From the NCBI GenBank assembly GCA_032718475.1, contig JAUCBJ010006938.1:62001-126000 (forward strand): a DNA stretch of 64,000 nt, read 5' to 3'. Positions 8,704-18,519 of the stretch are shown here, piece by piece. The stretch's first letter is position 1, and every line of letters begins with the position of its first letter. The stretch comes from Nemertoderma westbladi (taxonomy: Eukaryota; Xenacoelomorpha; Nemertodermatida; Nemertodermatidae). The notes beneath the pieces are model-generated. The model made no database searches. It was given only the letters and a program-made list of their open reading frames with translations, and was not told the origin of the DNA. A program made the translations under genes and the position numbers.

Positions 8704-11505
8704 GGACAGACTGTTTTAAAGGTTGCCAGGAAACTCTGTGGTAGTGCCGGTCCCATCGGCGGGGACGCCGAATTCTGGCACGCAATCCTCACACGCTATG
8801 AGGCGCACAGCTCTCGCCTCCGTGAAGCCGTTGCTGGACTATGCCGCCGCCTCGCTAACACCATTGTCCCATGGGGTGAGATTAGGGCCCTATGGGCCTG
8901 TCGGCTTGTTGCACTCGACAAGGAGCCCGGTGTCCGCCCCATTGGGGTTGGTGAGGTGCTATATCGTCTCCTTTCCAACTGCACCACGTTGAAAACGAAG
9001 GCGGATATCTCCAAAGAGTGCGGGGCAGACCAATTGTGTGCCGGTGTCAAAGCCGGGATTGAAGGGGCCATTCACGCCATGTCCTCAATTTTTGAGGAAA
9101 ACGGGACCGAGGCGATGTTGCTTGTCGATGCTCGCAACGCCTTTAATAGCATCAGTCGCCCTGTTGCACTCTGGAACTGCCGTGTTCTTTGGCATCGTGC
9201 CTCGCGCTTCCTGTTCAATTCATATAATGGCCACGCGGCTCTCTTCCTCGACGGCAGCGACCAGCCATTGTGGAGCCAGGAAGGGTGGACCCAGGGGGAT
9301 CCAGCTGCTATGCTCGGCTATGGGTGTGGAGTTCTCCCCATGATCAGGAGGTTGCGGGCTGTTCAAGATCCAGGTTTGCACACCCCCAGTGCTCTGTCTC
9401 CACTGCTGCATGGGACTCGGGGTCAATCGTCGCCACCTCACAGTCTGCCTCCTGACCTCGGTTCTCAACCGTCGCCACTACACGGTCTGACACCGGACAC
9501 CAGTTCTCAACCGTCGCCACTGCACGGTCTGCCACCGGACACTGGTTCCCAACCGTCGCCACATCGCACTCAGCCACCTGACCCGGGTACTCAACCGTCG
9601 CCACCTCGCAGTCTGCCATCTGACCCCGGTTCTCAACCGTCGCCACTGCACGGTCTGCCACCCGTCCCGGGTTCTCAACCGTCGCCACCATGCGGTCTGC
9701 CACCGGACACCGGTGCCCAACCGTCTCCACATCGCAGTCTCCAATCTGACCCCGGTTCTCAACCGGCGCCTCCTCACTGTCTGCCACCTTTCCCGGGTTC
9801 TCAACCGTCGCCACCACACGGTCTGCCACCGGACCATGGCCACCAGACGCCGCTATCTTGCAGTCTGCCACCTGACCCCGGCCCACAGCCGTCGCCACCC
9901 CACGGTCCGCCACCGGACCCCGGCCCCCAGCCATCTACATCACCTAGCCAACCATCACAGCGCCAGTGCTGGTATGCCGACGATGCCTCGTCGGCTGGCA
10001 CTCTGTACGGGGTGTGGTGCTGGTGGCGCAAACTCTGCCAGGAGGGCCCTAAGATAGGCTATAACCCAGAGGCAACCAAGAGTTTCCTGGTGGTAAAACC
10101 TGAGTTCGAAGTCGAGGCTCGTGCGATGTTCGGGCTATGGGGGATCCAGGTTGTTTCCGGTCAGCGTTTCCTGGGTGGTTATATCGGGGCAGCGTCGGGG
10201 AGGAAACAGTTCGTAGCCAAAAAGGTGTCTGGCTGGGTGTCGAATGTTGGGAAACTCGCGGAGGTGGGCAAAGTGTACCCCCAGACCGCGCACACCGGGA
10301 TGTCCCGGTGTGTTCAGGCCGAATGGGACTACCTCCTTCGGGTTGTTCCTACGGAGGACAGTGAGATCGCCCCTATCCGGACGGCGCTGCTGCAGACCTA
10401 CATCCCTGTGCTCTTCGGAACCTGCCTGAACGAGGCCGACGAGGATCTCGTTCTCCTCCCGGCGCGGCATGGAGGAGTCGGTCTGCGGGACCCGCTGATG
10501 CGGAAGGGCCCAGCTCGGGACGCATCTACCCACGGGACATCGATTGTAACCGACGCCATCCTTTCGGGACTGTCCCTCAACGTCCCCGACCACAATGCTC
10601 AGCTATCTGAGGTCCTAAAGGAGAGCCGCATTGCCCAGGACATCCTGTACAAGGAGAAGCAGGAGGTTGCAGTGGCAGCACTCCCAACAAGACGTCGGCG
10701 AACGGTGGAACGAACCGTTAATAACAAGACTGGGGGTTGGTTGATGGCCCAGCCATCAGCCCTTGATCATACGGACCTCAGCCCGGATGAGTTCAGGGAC
10801 AACCTGGCTCTCCATTATGGCCTTGACCCGCCAGGTCTTCCAGCAAAGTGCGAGGGTTGTGGGGAGTCTTTCTCCACTGCACACGCACTGAGCTGCAAGT
10901 CTGGCGGGCTGATCATTAAGCGCCATGATGAGGTGCGAGAGGTCTTTGGAGAGTTGTTGGCCTCGGTGGTTGGGCCATCGAGCGTGGAACGAGAGGTGAC
11001 CCTTGCCCAAGGTCATTTGGACCGTGATGGCTGGGCAGTAGGGGGAGTGCGAGCTGACTTGGTTGCTCGGGGGGTCTGGGCCAATCAACGGGTGGCGTCG
11101 TTTGATATTTCGTTAATTAACGCTGACGCCACCTTGTATGCCCAGGCCAACCGTTCGACCGAGTCACTGCTTGAGGAGCGGTGCCGGCATAAGAAATGCC
11201 ACTACCGCACCGTCTGCGAGGACCGGAGGATGGCCTTCACTCCCCTGGTCGGCACCACTGACGGTGTCTGGAGCTCCGAGGCCCAGATCCTTATCCGCCA
11301 TCTCGCAGAGTCACTTGTGGCAAGGCGAGATGGTATGTGGGAGAGGGGCCTCGTGTGCGTGCTGGGGGGTGTTCGCCGGCGGCTGCAATTCGCACTCCTC
11401 CGGTCCAACTCCCTCTGCCTCCGTGGTGGGCGGCGTCCGTGGCGTGGGTTAGGGTTCGGGGATGGGGCTGGGATCCGTGGGGTGGGGCTCGCAAGGGTAT
11501 ACTGA
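8704..11505 (+). CDS. Reverse transcriptase with in-frame minisatellite and C-terminal Cys/His motif
   Basis: The frame is open from about 8704; no ATG marks a start because the true N-terminus is upstream. In order: LVALDKEPGVRPIGVGEV (fingers), TEAMLLVDARNAFNSI (motif A, catalytic Asp), WTQGDPAAM (motif B), a 42-bp repeat insertion of about 180 residues, QCWYADDASSAG (motif C, the YADD box), thumb, then CEGCGESFSTAHALSC (C-x2-C-x7-H-x3-C, like the R2 motif). Further on, VRADLVARG and VASFDISL are placed like the PD-(D/E)XK core of an R2-type endonuclease; this last reading is tentative. The frame ends at a TGA at 11503. All key RT residues are intact in spite of the decay upstream. Confidence 0.8.
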   Translation, partial: GQTVLKVARKLCGSAGPIGGDAEFWHAILTRYEAHSSRLREAVAGLCRRLANTIVPWGEIRALWACRLVALDKEPGVRPIGVGEVLYRLLSNCTTLKTKADISKECGADQLCAGVKAGIEGAIHAMSSIFEENGTEAMLLVDARNAFNSISRPVALWNCRVLWHRASRFLFNSYNGHAALFLDGSDQPLWSQEGWTQGDPAAMLGYGCGVLPMIRRLRAVQDPGLHTPSALSPLLHGTRGQSSPPHSLPPDLGSQPSPLHGLTPDTSSQPSPLHGLPPDTGSQPSPHRTQPPDPGTQPSPPRSLPSDPGSQPSPLHGLPPVPGSQPSPPCGLPPDTGAQPSPHRSLQSDPGSQPAPPHCLPPFPGSQPSPPHGLPPDHGHQTPLSCSLPPDPGPQPSPPHGPPPDPGPQPSTSPSQPSQRQCWYADDASSAGTLYGVWCWWRKLCQEGPKIGYNPEATKSFLVVKPEFEVEARAMFGLWGIQVVSGQRFLGGYIGAASGRKQFVAKKVSGWVSNVGKLAEVGKVYPQTAHTGMSRCVQAEWDYLLRVVPTEDSEIAPIRTALLQTYIPVLFGTCLNEADEDLVLLPARHGGVGLRDPLMRKGPARDASTHGTSIVTDAILSGLSLNVPDHNAQLSEVLKESRIAQDILYKEKQEVAVAALPTRRRRTVERTVNNKTGGWLMAQPSALDHTDLSPDEFRDNLALHYGLDPPGLPAKCEGCGESFSTAHALSCKSGGLIIKRHDEVREVFGELLASVVGPSSVEREVTLAQGHLDRDGWAVGGVRADLVARGVWANQRVASFDISLINADATLYAQANRSTESLLEERCRHKKCHYRTVCEDRRMAFTPLVGTTDGVWSSEAQILIRHLAESLVARRDGMWERGLVCVLGGVRRRLQFALLRSNSLCLRGGRRPWRGLGFGDGAGIRGVGLARVY
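9418..9960 (+). repeat. 42-bp minisatellite inside the RT domain (about 12.5 copies)
   Basis: Twelve full 14-residue units of the type GSQPSPLHGLPPDT run from 9418 to 9921, followed by a partial unit. They separate RT motif B (QGDP, about 9295) from motif C (YADD, about 9975). The unit length of 42 bp keeps the frame. Units differ at several positions, so the array is not a very recent slip. Long ORFs on the minus strand across it are by-products of the period. Confidence 0.95.
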
Positions 11506-11509
11506 CTCA

Positions 11510-13350
11510 CCTTGCAGGGTAACCTATATCCTAAGTCGTGCTATTCCTAATATTCTTGTGTGCAATAATATTAATTAATTATTATTTGATCAATGGTGTT
11601 ATAAATGATTAATTGTGATAATTGTATAATTATAATATAATTATTATAATAACTATAATAACTCTACTATTTACAAATATTGCTATAGATATTGCATAAT
11701 GAGTTGCAGACAAATTAAACTTACAAAATATTATCTCTTCCGAAGTTAACGATTATTACATACAAATTAAAATTACAAAATACTGTTTCTCATTCGTTCT
11801 ACATAATGATTACTACATACAAATTAAATTTACAAAATACTATCTCTCATATATAAAAATTTGCTAGGGCAGGTGAAAGGAGTAAGCCAAACCCGCAGGT
11901 TTGTCTCCCCAATCACCTCCTTCGCCTTTCTCATAATATAAATTCAAATTGGTACGACTAGTGTATATGAGTCCAGTCGGATATTTACGAAAATGCTACA
12001 ATATACATCAGAGCGACGATGATGTATATATCTAGAGTCTGTCACCCCGTGATATGAATGCATTACCGACCAGCTCCTGGGTTCTTTGGGCTCGCTCCTC
12101 TCTTTCGCCCCCTTCCCAGATACACCAAACGTCCTCCAGTCGCGCTTGTGTCCTTCTGGGCTCCTTCCCGAGGCGCACCCACGAGGCGGACACCTTTCCA
12201 CCACCCCTGGGGCCAGTCCGACTGATGTTATTATCAGACCGGGCCGGGGGGTGGCCCGATGCTTCCCGGGTTCAATTTTCAATTCCCCGATCACACCGGC
12301 ACAGCTTGTCAAACGTGTAGCCAGATGGTCAGCTACTGTCAACTTACTGTGGGCTGACTGTACATTGAGCCAACTCAGAGAGTCAACCGGCAGGTGGACC
12401 AGTCGATAGCGATCAAGCACCAAGGTCACCCTTGGGCCTAACCGACAGTCTTGTCCCACGTGGGCTTGCGCTACCCAACATGGAATTTTGACTCATTTTC
12501 ACCTGCCTCGCCGGCAGTATTGAAAAAACAATACTGTCTTGCTCAAAAGCTAAGAACAAGTAACCACTTACCAGTCACTGTACATGTGTACTCAACAGAT
12601 GTTCACAATATCAAGTACACAAATTGGACACATACCATGCACACACAGAGGACATAATCGGTAAAGACAAAATCGGGGTCAAAGTCGGGAGGGACTAGTT
12701 TTATCGACTAGAGAGAACATGAGAGTCGAGAGTACCTTATTTTGCCGTCAGGGCAAAATAACTTTGTGTGCACAAAGTATGCTGGGGTGCAGTAAAATAT
12801 GGTCCTACTAATACCAGTGGCGACTGAGCCAACTGGCAAGGTTTCCCACTCTCACTCGCAGTGGCCATACACACAATCACGTGTACTCACGTACCCACAG
12901 CAACAGAAAGCTCAAAGACCCAAACAAATCCCAAAGACCAATCAGCTGAACATGGAGACAATAACATATTGTATCAAAAAAACGGAACAGCTGATTGCCA
13001 AAGGAACCCATCCGAGCCCCAAGTAAACTGCCACTGATTGCCCACATACAAATCACAGTTCACACCACATAACACCACAAATCACGCCATGCCACCACCC
13101 CTACTGTGTACAGGACTGGCAGTACGGCAACAGGCTGACTAGACGGTACCACGGCACCATGGCAATTCATGGTTTGTTAGACACGAGGGCCTTCAGTGAC
13201 TCCCTAGCACTATAGTCAAAATTTAACGTGCCCCTAGACCCTCACGAGTCCGCCGCCACCTGTTCAGAGCACCCCTATAGAGACCTCACCTCTTTAGGTA
13301 CTCTGTTGACGTTGTCAGCGAGGCGTCACTCCCCGGGACCGGCGACGATG
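11510..13350. other. Intergenic/intronic stretch between retroelements
   Basis: AT-rich to about 11870, then a mixed region. A 171-codon minus-strand ORF (11944-12459) has no motif I recognise and is not supported. The 16-bp palindrome CAAACCCGCAGGTTTG at 11888-11903 links this part to the BEL1 element. Two adjacent hairpins lie at 12737-12778. The 3' end and LTR of BEL1 should be somewhere in here or just left of it, but I could not delimit them. Confidence 0.4.
12737..12778. other. Two adjacent perfect hairpins
   Basis: TTATTTTGCC (12737-12746) and GGCAAAATAA (12752-12761) are a 10-bp perfect inverted repeat with a 5-base loop. ACTTTGTG (12761-12768) and CACAAAGT (12771-12778) form a second 8-bp stem directly next to it, sharing one base. 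The function is unknown. Confidence 0.8.
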
Positions 13351-13354
13351 TTCC

Positions 13355-14535
13355 CTAAGCCCCGACAGATTCCCGGCTCGTACTTCTCCCTCGGCCTCGT
13401 CCCAATTGTCGTGCTCCTGTGGTCGCTTCCGCCAACTCTTCCTTTTGCAATTGCACGCGCGCCTTCTCTGACGCACCCTGCGCCTTGCGCTGAAATCGCT
13501 GAGCCTCTATAATAGAATGATAGTGGTCGTCCTTGACTTGACGCTTGTCTTGGACCTCTCCTCTAGGTTCCTTCCGTGAGCCTTGAGCTCCAACGGTCGT
13601 CGTTGTGGGCGCCGCGGTTCGCTGTTCCTCGATTCTCTTGGCAGTCAATGACCCCACCGGTACGTGAGTCAACAAAAACTCGTTGTGGTATTGTATAGCC
13701 GCCATCCTCCAATCTCCTCGCGCGTTCACCACTTTTCTAGTTTCCAAAAACAAACCTTTCGTAATACGGTCGCAAATAGCAACAAAGTTCCAAGTGTACT
13801 TATTATCCATATTCAATTGTCTGAAGTATTCCCGAACAACGATGACTCCAGTGTTCTGTGGAAGGTCTTGAGCGGTTAGGATGAGCTCTTGATATTGTGG
13901 TAACGACTGTAGATATGGCTCATACGTAACGTGTGATGGGTCTACCGCCCAAAATCCATATCCCGCCTTAAATGGTAACCAACGCATCTGCGCTTGAATG
14001 TGGTAGTCAGCCACACCCTCCCACTTATCTAGCATCTCCCGAAGTAGGTTAGCGCTATGGTTTTGGAAGGAATCGTCTCGCAGTTGGCATCTCGCGCTAT
14101 GATGTCCCTTTACTCCACAATATCCACATTGAGAAATGAATACGGTGCACGTATGAAACGAATGGTCAGTCTCATTGCACCAACGGCAGACCTTATGCGC
14201 CGCCTCCACTACCGCGTCGCACGATTTTTGATTGTGCCTTGTGCTGCCGCACAACTTGCACCTACGCGCTTGTGGAAACCAGGCCCTCTTGTATATGAGG
14301 TCTCCAATCGGTTTCGCACTTCCTTCTTTCCCAATGTCTCATACGATGTCGTCCTCTCCGGTCAGTGGTTGTCGATCCGGAACAAAGTAAACATCCTCGC
14401 CCTTGTCCTCTATCTCCAATATTTCCTCCCGCGTTCGTTTCGGATATGTCTTCTCCACCGGAAGATCTACTCCAAACACCTCTACTAACGTCTCCGGCCA
14501 ACCCTCTCTAACAGGTCTATCAGCCTCCGAGTGGA
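13355..14535 (-). pseudogene. BEL1 3' frame, part Y: protein with three CCHC zinc knuckles
   Basis: Read from about 14530 down to 13355 with one in-frame TGA (14341-14339). After an acidic segment come three exact C-x2-C-x4-H-x4-C knuckles: CKLCGSTRHNQKSC, CRWCNETDHSFHTC and CGYCGVKGHHSARC. A middle part of about 170 residues without a known fold follows (it contains PHYRxF-like REYFRQLNMDNKYTWN), then a basic, Gln/Glu/Arg-rich tail with RGRGRSTSRES. Triple knuckles plus a basic tail suggest RNA binding, as in a nucleocapsid or CNBP-type protein. It continues part X after a one-base shift near 14530-14545, so X and Y were probably one polyprotein. I cannot name a family. Confidence 0.55.
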
Positions 14536-16230
14536 AGGGAGTACCAAACCCGCGGGTTTGATTCCCGAACCATATTCTGTCGATATATCCCTTCGAATAT
14601 CGCTAATCCTCTCCTAACCATCGACGTATTCTCTAACGATTGGTTGAAGAACGGGGTTAAGAAACGCTTCATCACGTCGGATTGGATTCCCCCTTTCCAG
14701 CGAACGTATTGATCTCCTCCGAACACTAATGGATGATGCTTCAAAACTCACGCAACGATATCCGCTAATAAACAAGTTACCGTGTTCAACTCAAGCACCA
14801 AATAATATTGTAGTGACGCACGGGGTGGCGCGCAAATGTTCCAATACACTAACGCTTGCCGCTTGAAGTAGGATTTGAACTCCGCTCCTGGTGGCGTGTT
14901 ATATTCACCATACGCCTCCTTGTACTTCTTCTGCGTTTTCAACTTGAAGTCCCAATTATACAACAAATGTGCTATGAAGCCCATACCAGTCTTGGCAGAG
15001 TTGGGATACTCCCTATAAATTCCAATGTCTTGTGCCCATAGCAACAATAGCTTGGTGTCGACAAACGGTCTCGGCAATCTATCTTCTAAATCAGTCATGG
15101 CGTTAAAGTCACTCTCCAAATCACTCTCGACTCCCGATCCCACCTTGACGTAATCTTGGTTGAGAATAGCCTCTCTAACCTTCTTGGGTAACATCCTGGC
15201 GTCGATACACTCTGCTCCGTGCATACCTCCTCGCCTGCATATCTCCAAAATCTGTTCCCTAGGATCCTTTCCCTTCCGATATTGTGTCGTTATTATGGGC
15301 TCCGGTCTCGCTCGATCCGCCCTTACGCGCATAAACACATGAGTCACACCATCGGCCGTGCGAATTTGAATGCATTTGCTAGTCAAGCATTCCTGATGAG
15401 ACCCTCCTTCATTGTCGTAGAACATCACTCTCCAATCCTGTAGTGATTCCTCCGTTTTCCTCCACTGACGCTGAATCTCGTCTGATGGGGTCCACATGCG
15501 CTCGATAGCCTTGTGGTCGTCATATCGGGTGTAAGAACCCTTCCTCCTCAGCCACGCCTGGTCTACCTCCTCGTCGTCTGGGAACGTAGCCACCGTGACC
15601 CATACCTTGATGTACTTATCCAACCATCCGAATAACTTACTCTCCTTCCCCGGAGCTCCAATCTTATCCAGTGTGTCATAATCCGTGATCTGCATCGGGA
15701 CATCACGCAAGAACTTCGCGCATAAAACTTCCCGTAGACAGTCGACGTTCCAATGATCCGACATCCTCACCATCGGCAAGAATCTAATCGCTTCTCGCGA
15801 CTCCGGGTGATCTACCAATATCGCAGGTTCGTTGCCGTCGGAATAATACACCGGTCAGGGTTGAGATATGGCCTGTGGAACAAATCCGGTCACTCTCCTC
15901 ATCTCCTCCTGATGTCTATCCGTGGTCTTATTATAATCCACTACCCGCGCTTCGAATAACGGTTTCGCCTTCGCCGCTCGCTCCTTCTGCCGCAACGCAT
16001 CTATGTCGTCCTGATGCTCAGGCGTGAGGTTTCTCGCTCGATGAGGCGAAGTAAACGTAGTCCAGGGACTTGAGAGCTCCAAACCCGCGGGTTTGGTACC
16101 CGAGTCCCGTGCCGCTTCGCGCTGCGCCTCTAGGTCCTTGTAGGCTCGGTACAGCAAAATGGCCGCTGCCGTCTCTATCAAACTAGGTGTCGAACAGGGT
16201 TTAATCTCCGTATACGGATCTAATGTCGTA
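14520..16230 (-). pseudogene. BEL1 3' frame, part X (C-terminal portion), unknown function
   Basis: One frame runs from the target site of the inserted non-LTR element (16230) to 14520 with two in-frame TGA codons (15857-15855 and 14750-14748); the protein sense continues on both sides of each. It is charged and rich in Trp and Tyr, with segments such as FGWLDKYIKVWVTVATF and RRGGMHGAECIDARMLPKK; no signal peptide or membrane span is visible. The motif KPAGL (16080-16095 at DNA level) lies near its start. Before the insertion it was continuous with 20075-20745. It is 3' of integrase, where other BEL/Pao elements sometimes carry an env-like ORF, but it does not look like an envelope protein. 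Confidence 0.5.
14545..14560. repeat. Recurring 16-bp palindrome
   Basis: CAAACCCGCGGGTTTG, a perfect palindrome. Near-identical copies lie at 11888-11903, 16080-16095, 21022-21037 and 21954-21969. The right flank here (ATTCCCGAAC) makes it resemble a tRNA T-arm. At 16080 and 21954 it is translated in frame as KPAGL. Confidence 0.85.
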
Positions 16231-16295
16231 CCATTGCTGTTGGCAAACTAAGCGAGGCCCAACACGAACTCATCGAATACAAGGACAAACTCCCC

Positions 16296-17056
16296 ATGGC
16301 CACATCTGTTCCGATGACGAACCCGTCTAGCAACTCCGTCCAGACCGATATCCTGCGCGAGCATGTGGATTCACAATCCCACGCGCCCCAGCGAAACAAC
16401 AAGCGATCTGGTGATCCGCATGCCGCTGCGATGGCGACCATAACATCCGGGAACGACGATAACTCACAAAACCCATGGCTCGAGGCACACACTCGACGGC
16501 AGAGGAGAGGAAACAGACCAGGTCCAACAGGACCGCCAACACCATACGTCCCCGTTACTATCGGAGAGGGAGGAAGCCAGCATCCTAGGGAGTCACTTTC
16601 ACGCCAACCGACGGAACACTGAACATTACGTGGAACTAAAATCGGAAGCTCATTACATGCTGCAGCACCACCCTCATCACTCACCCAGAACCGCCCGGTG
16701 CCTCCGCCATGGAAAGCTCATATCCACGTAGGCCGCGTAGCACTCGACGAGTCCGAGGAAACTCTGGGAGAGTATCTTCAGTGTGAAAAGATCCCATTTA
16801 CCCAAATCTGTGGACTCCCACCCAGTACACCCCGAATCGGTGTATCGTTCTTTCCACGTTATATGTGACCAGGAACATAGACAAATGATTATGAACCCCG
16901 AGATCTGGGAAGAGGGAATAACAGTTAAAAACTACAAATTGACCAACGCCGAGAGAGAATCATTTGGCCTATGCCCGCGGGTACAACACCGCCACCGCCA
17001 GGACACCCAACATGTGACAGCGACAGCCCCTCGTGTAGACGGTAACGGAGCGGATT
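16296..17056 (+). pseudogene. ORF1 of the non-LTR element (RNA-binding-like), frameshifted
   Basis: The start ATG at 16296 (MATSVPMTNPSSNSV) opens a Ser/Asn/Pro-rich N-terminal half to 16622. Around 16700-16800 another frame gives HVGRVALDESEETLGEYL, an RRM-like opening of the kind seen in ORF1 proteins of this group. The part at 16783-17058 reads SFHVICDQEH, then MNPEIWEEGI and VKNYKL, the usual ending of that domain. The same ending (ILNPNNWEDGVRIRKY) occurs in the second copy at 39751. At least two frameshifts separate the parts. Role by family: ORF1 coats element RNA in the retrotransposition complex. Confidence 0.65.
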
Positions 17057-17061
17057 GACAA

Positions 17062-18519
17062 CCAAACTCTAAAAGTAAAATCAATGTTTCGCTGCGGAAA
17101 GTGGAAGGATGGAACTACCTACAAACAAATCTAAACCCTAAAGGACTATTTAGTAACTCTGACATACTATTACTAACCGAAACGTTTCAAGTAGAAGAAA
17201 ATATTTGCAGCGCCCCATATAAACCTTTCATCCAACCAGCAAAAAAGAATCAATATGGCCGCCCATCTGGAGGTCTAATTGTCCTAGCTGTTCCAAAATT
17301 AGATCCTCAACTACTTATCAAAACAAATGAATACATGGCAATTAAGACAATGGCTGGAATTTATATTGTCTTCTATTTTACCCCCAACACTCCTGTAGAA
17401 GAAGTAATATTTGCAATAAACGAATCACTAACATACACAGATGCTGATGACACAATAACTCTTGGTGGGGATTTCAACTGTCGAATCGATTCGGGGGATA
17501 GGGGAAACGACCTGACAGAATCACTCCAAGATATTGGGTTCGAGTTACTCAATAATCCGAAATTAAAGACATATATCTCTCCCCAGGGCGAGAGTACTAT
17601 AGATCTTCTCTATATAAGAAACCCCACTTCCCACCGATGCACAAACATCACGGTCAGCTTAGAGAGCAATCCTATCAGGAAGCACCAGAAAATGCATCTA
17701 TCAATGGAGTACTCCAAAGAAAATGGTGAATGTAACCCAGAACCTGTTTTTCGAAGTAGTAGGACTCTAAACCTTAACCGCTTTGAGCAGGAACTTAATG
17801 AAGACATGATCGAATTCTTCTTAGAAAAGGAAGACATCGACGCAGCGACAGCACACCTAACAGAAACAATAAACTCTGCGTCATGCCCCCCCAATAAAGT
17901 CTCAGACCACCACAATAAACCATGGTTCGATGACGAGTGCAGGACTTGCAAGCACCAACTACTTGAGATGATGGCCAACCACCAAAACTCGCCTGCTAAC
18001 AATGACCTGTACTGGGCGAATAGGAAGAAATATAAAGCCTTACTGAAAAACAAGAAAATAGCGTATGAGGAAGAAATGCTACTCGAAAACTTAAAACAGG
18101 TGGAGATCAAACCTTGGATGATCTTCAAAGAGGGGAAACTGGCGAAATCAATCCCCATAGAACCAGCAACTCTGAGGACCCACTTCGACAATTTATTGGG
18201 TGTAAGACTGGACCCTCCCGGAAGCAGCACCCCACCTTCGCCATCTGAACAGGAGAAATGTGTTGAAGAGTGGTACAATGAGCCAATCAGAGAACAAGAG
18301 GTAAGCGATGCTATACAGAACTCTGCATCAAAGAAAGCCTGCGGCCCAGATGGAATATTTTACGAACATTTAAAAGCTGCAGGTCCCTTCCTAATTACAA
18401 TTATAACTCTCCTTTTCAACTTCTGCCTAAACATGGGCGCAATCCCACTGTCATGGACATGTAGCATCATCAAGGCTATATATATACAAGGGGAAAGGGA
18501 GCCTGATGGACCTAAATAA
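17062..18519 (+). CDS. ORF2 of the non-LTR element: APE-like endonuclease and start of RT
   Basis: The frame is open from about 17062 (SKINVSLRKVEGWN) to the stop at 18517. Endonuclease motifs: SDILLLTETF (the catalytic Glu), GGDFNCRID (N and D of the family), STIDLLYIRN. Then comes a helical linker with NKPWFDDECRTCKHQLLEMM, and the RT fingers with ACGPDGIFYEHLKAAG and IPLSWTCSIIKAIY. At GPK the frame is lost by a one-base shift; the RT goes on in the +2 frame from 18506. The enzyme nicks target DNA and primes reverse transcription there. The typical final His of the endonuclease is not evident to me. Confidence 0.8.
   Translation, partial: PNSKSKINVSLRKVEGWNYLQTNLNPKGLFSNSDILLLTETFQVEENICSAPYKPFIQPAKKNQYGRPSGGLIVLAVPKLDPQLLIKTNEYMAIKTMAGIYIVFYFTPNTPVEEVIFAINESLTYTDADDTITLGGDFNCRIDSGDRGNDLTESLQDIGFELLNNPKLKTYISPQGESTIDLLYIRNPTSHRCTNITVSLESNPIRKHQKMHLSMEYSKENGECNPEPVFRSSRTLNLNRFEQELNEDMIEFFLEKEDIDAATAHLTETINSASCPPNKVSDHHNKPWFDDECRTCKHQLLEMMANHQNSPANNDLYWANRKKYKALLKNKKIAYEEEMLLENLKQVEIKPWMIFKEGKLAKSIPIEPATLRTHFDNLLGVRLDPPGSSTPPSPSEQEKCVEEWYNEPIREQEVSDAIQNSASKKACGPDGIFYEHLKAAGPFLITIITLLFNFCLNMGAIPLSWTCSIIKAIYIQGEREPDGPK

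Larger units (their letters stand above)
7500..11560 (+). mobile_element. Retrotransposon with Cys-rich N-terminus and YADD reverse transcriptase (decayed copy)
   Basis: The three coding blocks described below (7672-8316, about 8318-8703 and 8704-11505) line up in the order expected for one element: Cys-rich DNA- or RNA-binding head, connector, RT, Cys/His motif and a C-terminal domain. They are broken by a frameshift near 8315, a TAG at 8390-8392 and a frameshift near 8702. No long terminal repeats are visible and the Cys/His arrangement recalls R2-type non-LTR elements, so a site-type non-LTR element is the best guess; the superfamily is not proven. Exact ends and target duplication could not be found. 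The copy is GC-rich against its AT-rich surroundings. Confidence 0.7.

Noticed and set aside
9344-9934. Minus-strand ORFs of 196 and 121 codons
   Set aside because: Antisense readings of the 42-bp repeat inside the RT; kept open by the period.
11944-12459. 171-codon minus-strand ORF
   Set aside because: No recognisable motif, odd composition, many overlapping frames open in this GC-rich patch; no support as a gene.
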